From: a virus
Length of the DNA: 30,028 bases
Strand: one strand, 5' to 3'
IMG/VR virus record: IMGVR_UViG_3300031963_000669
Location: 1 to 30,028 of that record
Translations under genes and position numbers: made by a program
In this document: positions 28,170 to 30,028 of the stretch, one piece after another
How positions within the stretch are numbered: position 1 is the stretch's first letter
Layout of the letters: every line of letters starts with the position of its first letter
Notes under the pieces: generated by a model
What the model was told of the DNA's origin: nothing
Databases searched by the model: none
What the model saw: the letters and a program-made list of their open reading frames with translations, nothing else

Positions 28170-30028
28170 ATGAAACACTTATTTGCCATTTTAATGCTTC
28201 TGGCCACTGTAGTTGGTCAAGCGCAGTATCTCGCTGGTGCGGTTGATACAACATTTATTCTTAATAATGACGGAGTTCCATTCTCTACTAACGGCTATTT
28301 AAGAGCTATGGGAGTAGAAGTAGTTGGTAACTCCGTTTATTATGCTTTTGCTACTAGTCCTGGAGTACCTGCTATTAGAAAGTATGACTTTCAAGGTAAT
28401 GAGGATGAGAGTTGGTATACTAATCAAATGTCAACTTGGGGTACTCAATTTGCTACTACATATTTAGAACCTGAAAAAGATGCTACTGGTAATTATACTG
28501 GTAGTTTCTTTATCTGCGGTAGAAACAGTTTTAACTCTATGGCTGACCAAGGTGTTAGATTTTTAAATAAAATCAATGCTGATGGTACTAGAGATTTAAA
28601 CTTTGTTTGCCCTATTACAAGCTGGATTAATATTTGTTCTACTATTTATCATGATTGGGAGAATAATAAATTATATTATGCCTACCAAAATGGTAATAGC
28701 ACTACTCAAACAATTGTTAGCTGTGACCCAAACACAGGACAAACACTACAGACACTTACAATCCCAGGATCAAATGGATTAGTTAGTAAAATAGCTAAAA
28801 TTCCTAATAGCAATGATCTCATAGTTGGTGGTAGTGTTAGCTTCGCTCATAACGGACATGACTATATTAGCTTATTTAAATTAACAGAACAATTTACTAT
28901 TGCTCCACTTGAAGGCATTACTGATTTACCTTGTAGCTTTGTAGTAGCCGATTTATTGTTTGTTAATGATATGGATTGTGCTGGTAATGAAAATGGCTCA
29001 ATTAAAGCCTATATTGCTGGTAGTGGAAGCCAAATGGCAGGGGTTGATGGTCTTAGAGGAATCGCTCGATTTACTTTAAACAATGGAGTATGGAGTATTG
29101 ATGCTAATTATAATGCTGGATGTAGTGGGTCAATTAGTGATATTGCTTATTATAATTGTCATTTAATTGCTACTGGTAACTTTGCTAGTTCAATGCCTAC
29201 TGGTTTATATGCTCCATCTTGGACTCCTAAAGTAACTGCATTTACAAGTGAAGGACAACTTAGTCCTGAATTTCAAATGCAAAACATTGGATATGGTTTA
29301 GGAGGTGTTTACACCGCTGGTCTTGAAAATAATATAGGACAAGGCTCAGGTAGATGTTTAGCTGTTAATCCAAATGATGATGGTAATGATAGATGGGAAA
29401 TCTTTGTTGGTGGTGCTTTTGTTAATATAATACAAGCAGGTAGTTCTCGTACTGTACTTAAGTCCGCTAATTACATTGCTAAATTATATGGATTTAGAAA
29501 CACAGTTGACCCTAATTTCTCATATTGTTTAGATGGTAATACCATTTCAACATTTGATATGATTAATACTTCAGGATGTGAGAAATGGGAATTGTTTACT
29601 ACTACTAATCCACTTACTAATTGGACTTTAATTAGAACAGAAACAACTTATGACTTCACTGATACTGCTTTAGTTAAAGGTGTATGGTATAGACTTGTTA
29701 GAACAGTCACTGAGTGTGGTAGTTCATGTTCTTATGGGTATATTATTCATATGGATGCCTCAAACTGTAACCCATCACATACTGGAACTGAATTAAGAGC
29801 ATTAGTAGTTAAACCTCAACCTACAATCACACCCCAAGAAACAACCCCATCTGACATTTCAGTGTACCCAAACCCAACTTTAGGGTTAGTTACTGTAAAT
29901 GATGATTTTAAAGGAGCATTTAGAAATATAGATGTGTATAATTCTCTAGGCACTAAAGTATTAAGTACAACTACTAATATAGATGCTTATCAATTGAACA
30001 TAGATGAACTTCCTAGTGGAGTGTACAT
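28170..30028 (+). CDS. Large secreted delta-60-repeat-like protein with T9SS sorting tail, 3' end outside window
   Basis: ATG at 28170; the frame is open for 619 codons to the window edge. MKHLFAILMLLATVVGQAQ is a signal peptide. The body is rich in Gly, Asn, Thr and Tyr with repeating strand pairs; FLNKINADGTRDLNF and similar units (KVTAFTSEGQLSPEF, YIAKLYGFRNTVDPNF) match the 'I-x-x-L-x-x-D-G-x-x-D-x-x-F' pattern of delta-60 repeats, which build beta-propeller-like surface proteins. Near the end ISVYPNPTLGLVTV, then IDVYNSLGTKVL and DELPSGVY are the classic type A T9SS C-terminal domain, cut off a few residues before its expected end. The product is probably exported to the host surface or medium; a binding or decoy role is possible. 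Confidence 0.88.
   Translation, partial: MKHLFAILMLLATVVGQAQYLAGAVDTTFILNNDGVPFSTNGYLRAMGVEVVGNSVYYAFATSPGVPAIRKYDFQGNEDESWYTNQMSTWGTQFATTYLEPEKDATGNYTGSFFICGRNSFNSMADQGVRFLNKINADGTRDLNFVCPITSWINICSTIYHDWENNKLYYAYQNGNSTTQTIVSCDPNTGQTLQTLTIPGSNGLVSKIAKIPNSNDLIVGGSVSFAHNGHDYISLFKLTEQFTIAPLEGITDLPCSFVVADLLFVNDMDCAGNENGSIKAYIAGSGSQMAGVDGLRGIARFTLNNGVWSIDANYNAGCSGSISDIAYYNCHLIATGNFASSMPTGLYAPSWTPKVTAFTSEGQLSPEFQMQNIGYGLGGVYTAGLENNIGQGSGRCLAVNPNDDGNDRWEIFVGGAFVNIIQAGSSRTVLKSANYIAKLYGFRNTVDPNFSYCLDGNTISTFDMINTSGCEKWELFTTTNPLTNWTLIRTETTYDFTDTALVKGVWYRLVRTVTECGSSCSYGYIIHMDASNCNPSHTGTELRALVVKPQPTITPQETTPSDISVYPNPTLGLVTVNDDFKGAFRNIDVYNSLGTKVLSTTTNIDAYQLNIDELPSGVY

Noticed and set aside
23055-30028. Phage-host junction with bacterial genes after thyA
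   Set aside because: Base composition and strand stay the same, and the TATTTATAATAAA block is shared with the clearly phage-like region at 18557. Not fully excluded, since T9SS tails are bacterial features.
1-30028. tRNA genes or CRISPR arrays
   Set aside because: No cloverleaf with a T-loop GTTCRA-type box and no regularly spaced repeats were seen on reading both strands by eye; a tool search could still find a divergent tRNA.

Overview
The window looks like part of the genome of a large, lytic, T4-related tailed phage that infects a Bacteroidota host, probably a flavobacterium. The phage origin rests on T4-type clamp-loader genes (gp44- and gp62-like), a compact one-strand layout with many ATGA or GTGA start/stop overlaps, dozens of very small unknown genes, a phage-type thymidylate synthase and a ClpP-like protease. 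The host assignment rests on three near-identical promoters with the TTTG-N20-TAnnTTT layout of Bacteroidota housekeeping promoters, absence of strong Shine-Dalgarno sequences, and proteins with type IX secretion (T9SS) type A C-terminal sorting tails, a system confined to Bacteroidota. The DNA is strongly AT-rich. All genes found are on the + strand. I saw no tRNA, rRNA, CRISPR array, transposase or integrase.

Layout. (1) 1-2300, replication/recombination: the end of the clamp-loader ATPase, an unknown 80-residue protein, the gp62-like clamp-loader subunit, a 65-residue unknown, and a RecB/Cas4-type nuclease with a probable Fe-S cluster. (2) 2305-14551, a ~12 kb glycan cassette headed by a ribbon-helix-helix (RHH) regulator with a perfect 22-bp palindrome just upstream: about seven glycosyltransferases of several folds, two FkbM-type methyltransferases, another SAM methyltransferase, and a three-domain nucleotidyltransferase/HAD/kinase fusion. 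No flippase, polymerase or lipid-carrier transferase was seen, so the products probably act on a cytoplasmic acceptor (virion protein or DNA) or tap into host glycan precursors. (3) 14552-23041, small accessory genes in three transcription units, each begun by a copy of the repeated promoter (14552, 17109, 19399). They include a DksA-like zinc protein, a HTH plus degenerate HNH protein, a SWIM zinc protein, small membrane proteins, a ClpP-like protease and a GH16 glycoside hydrolase. (4) 23055-24880, thyA followed by a ~680-bp insert flanked by a 40-bp direct repeat of the thyA 3' end. The insert holds two genes sharing an MKKSELQQII leader; the second is interrupted by an in-frame TAG. (5) 24992-30028, an export block: a lipoprotein, a subtilisin-like protease with signal peptide and T9SS tail, a small secreted protein, and a long secreted delta-60-repeat-like protein, also with a T9SS tail, that runs off the window.

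The most unusual point is a phage that appears to encode cargo for the host's type IX secretion system beside a large glycan-modification cassette. A plausible reading is that infected cells have their surface remodelled, or virion components glycosylated, by phage-encoded enzymes. This is inference from sequence motifs read by eye; no database search was possible.
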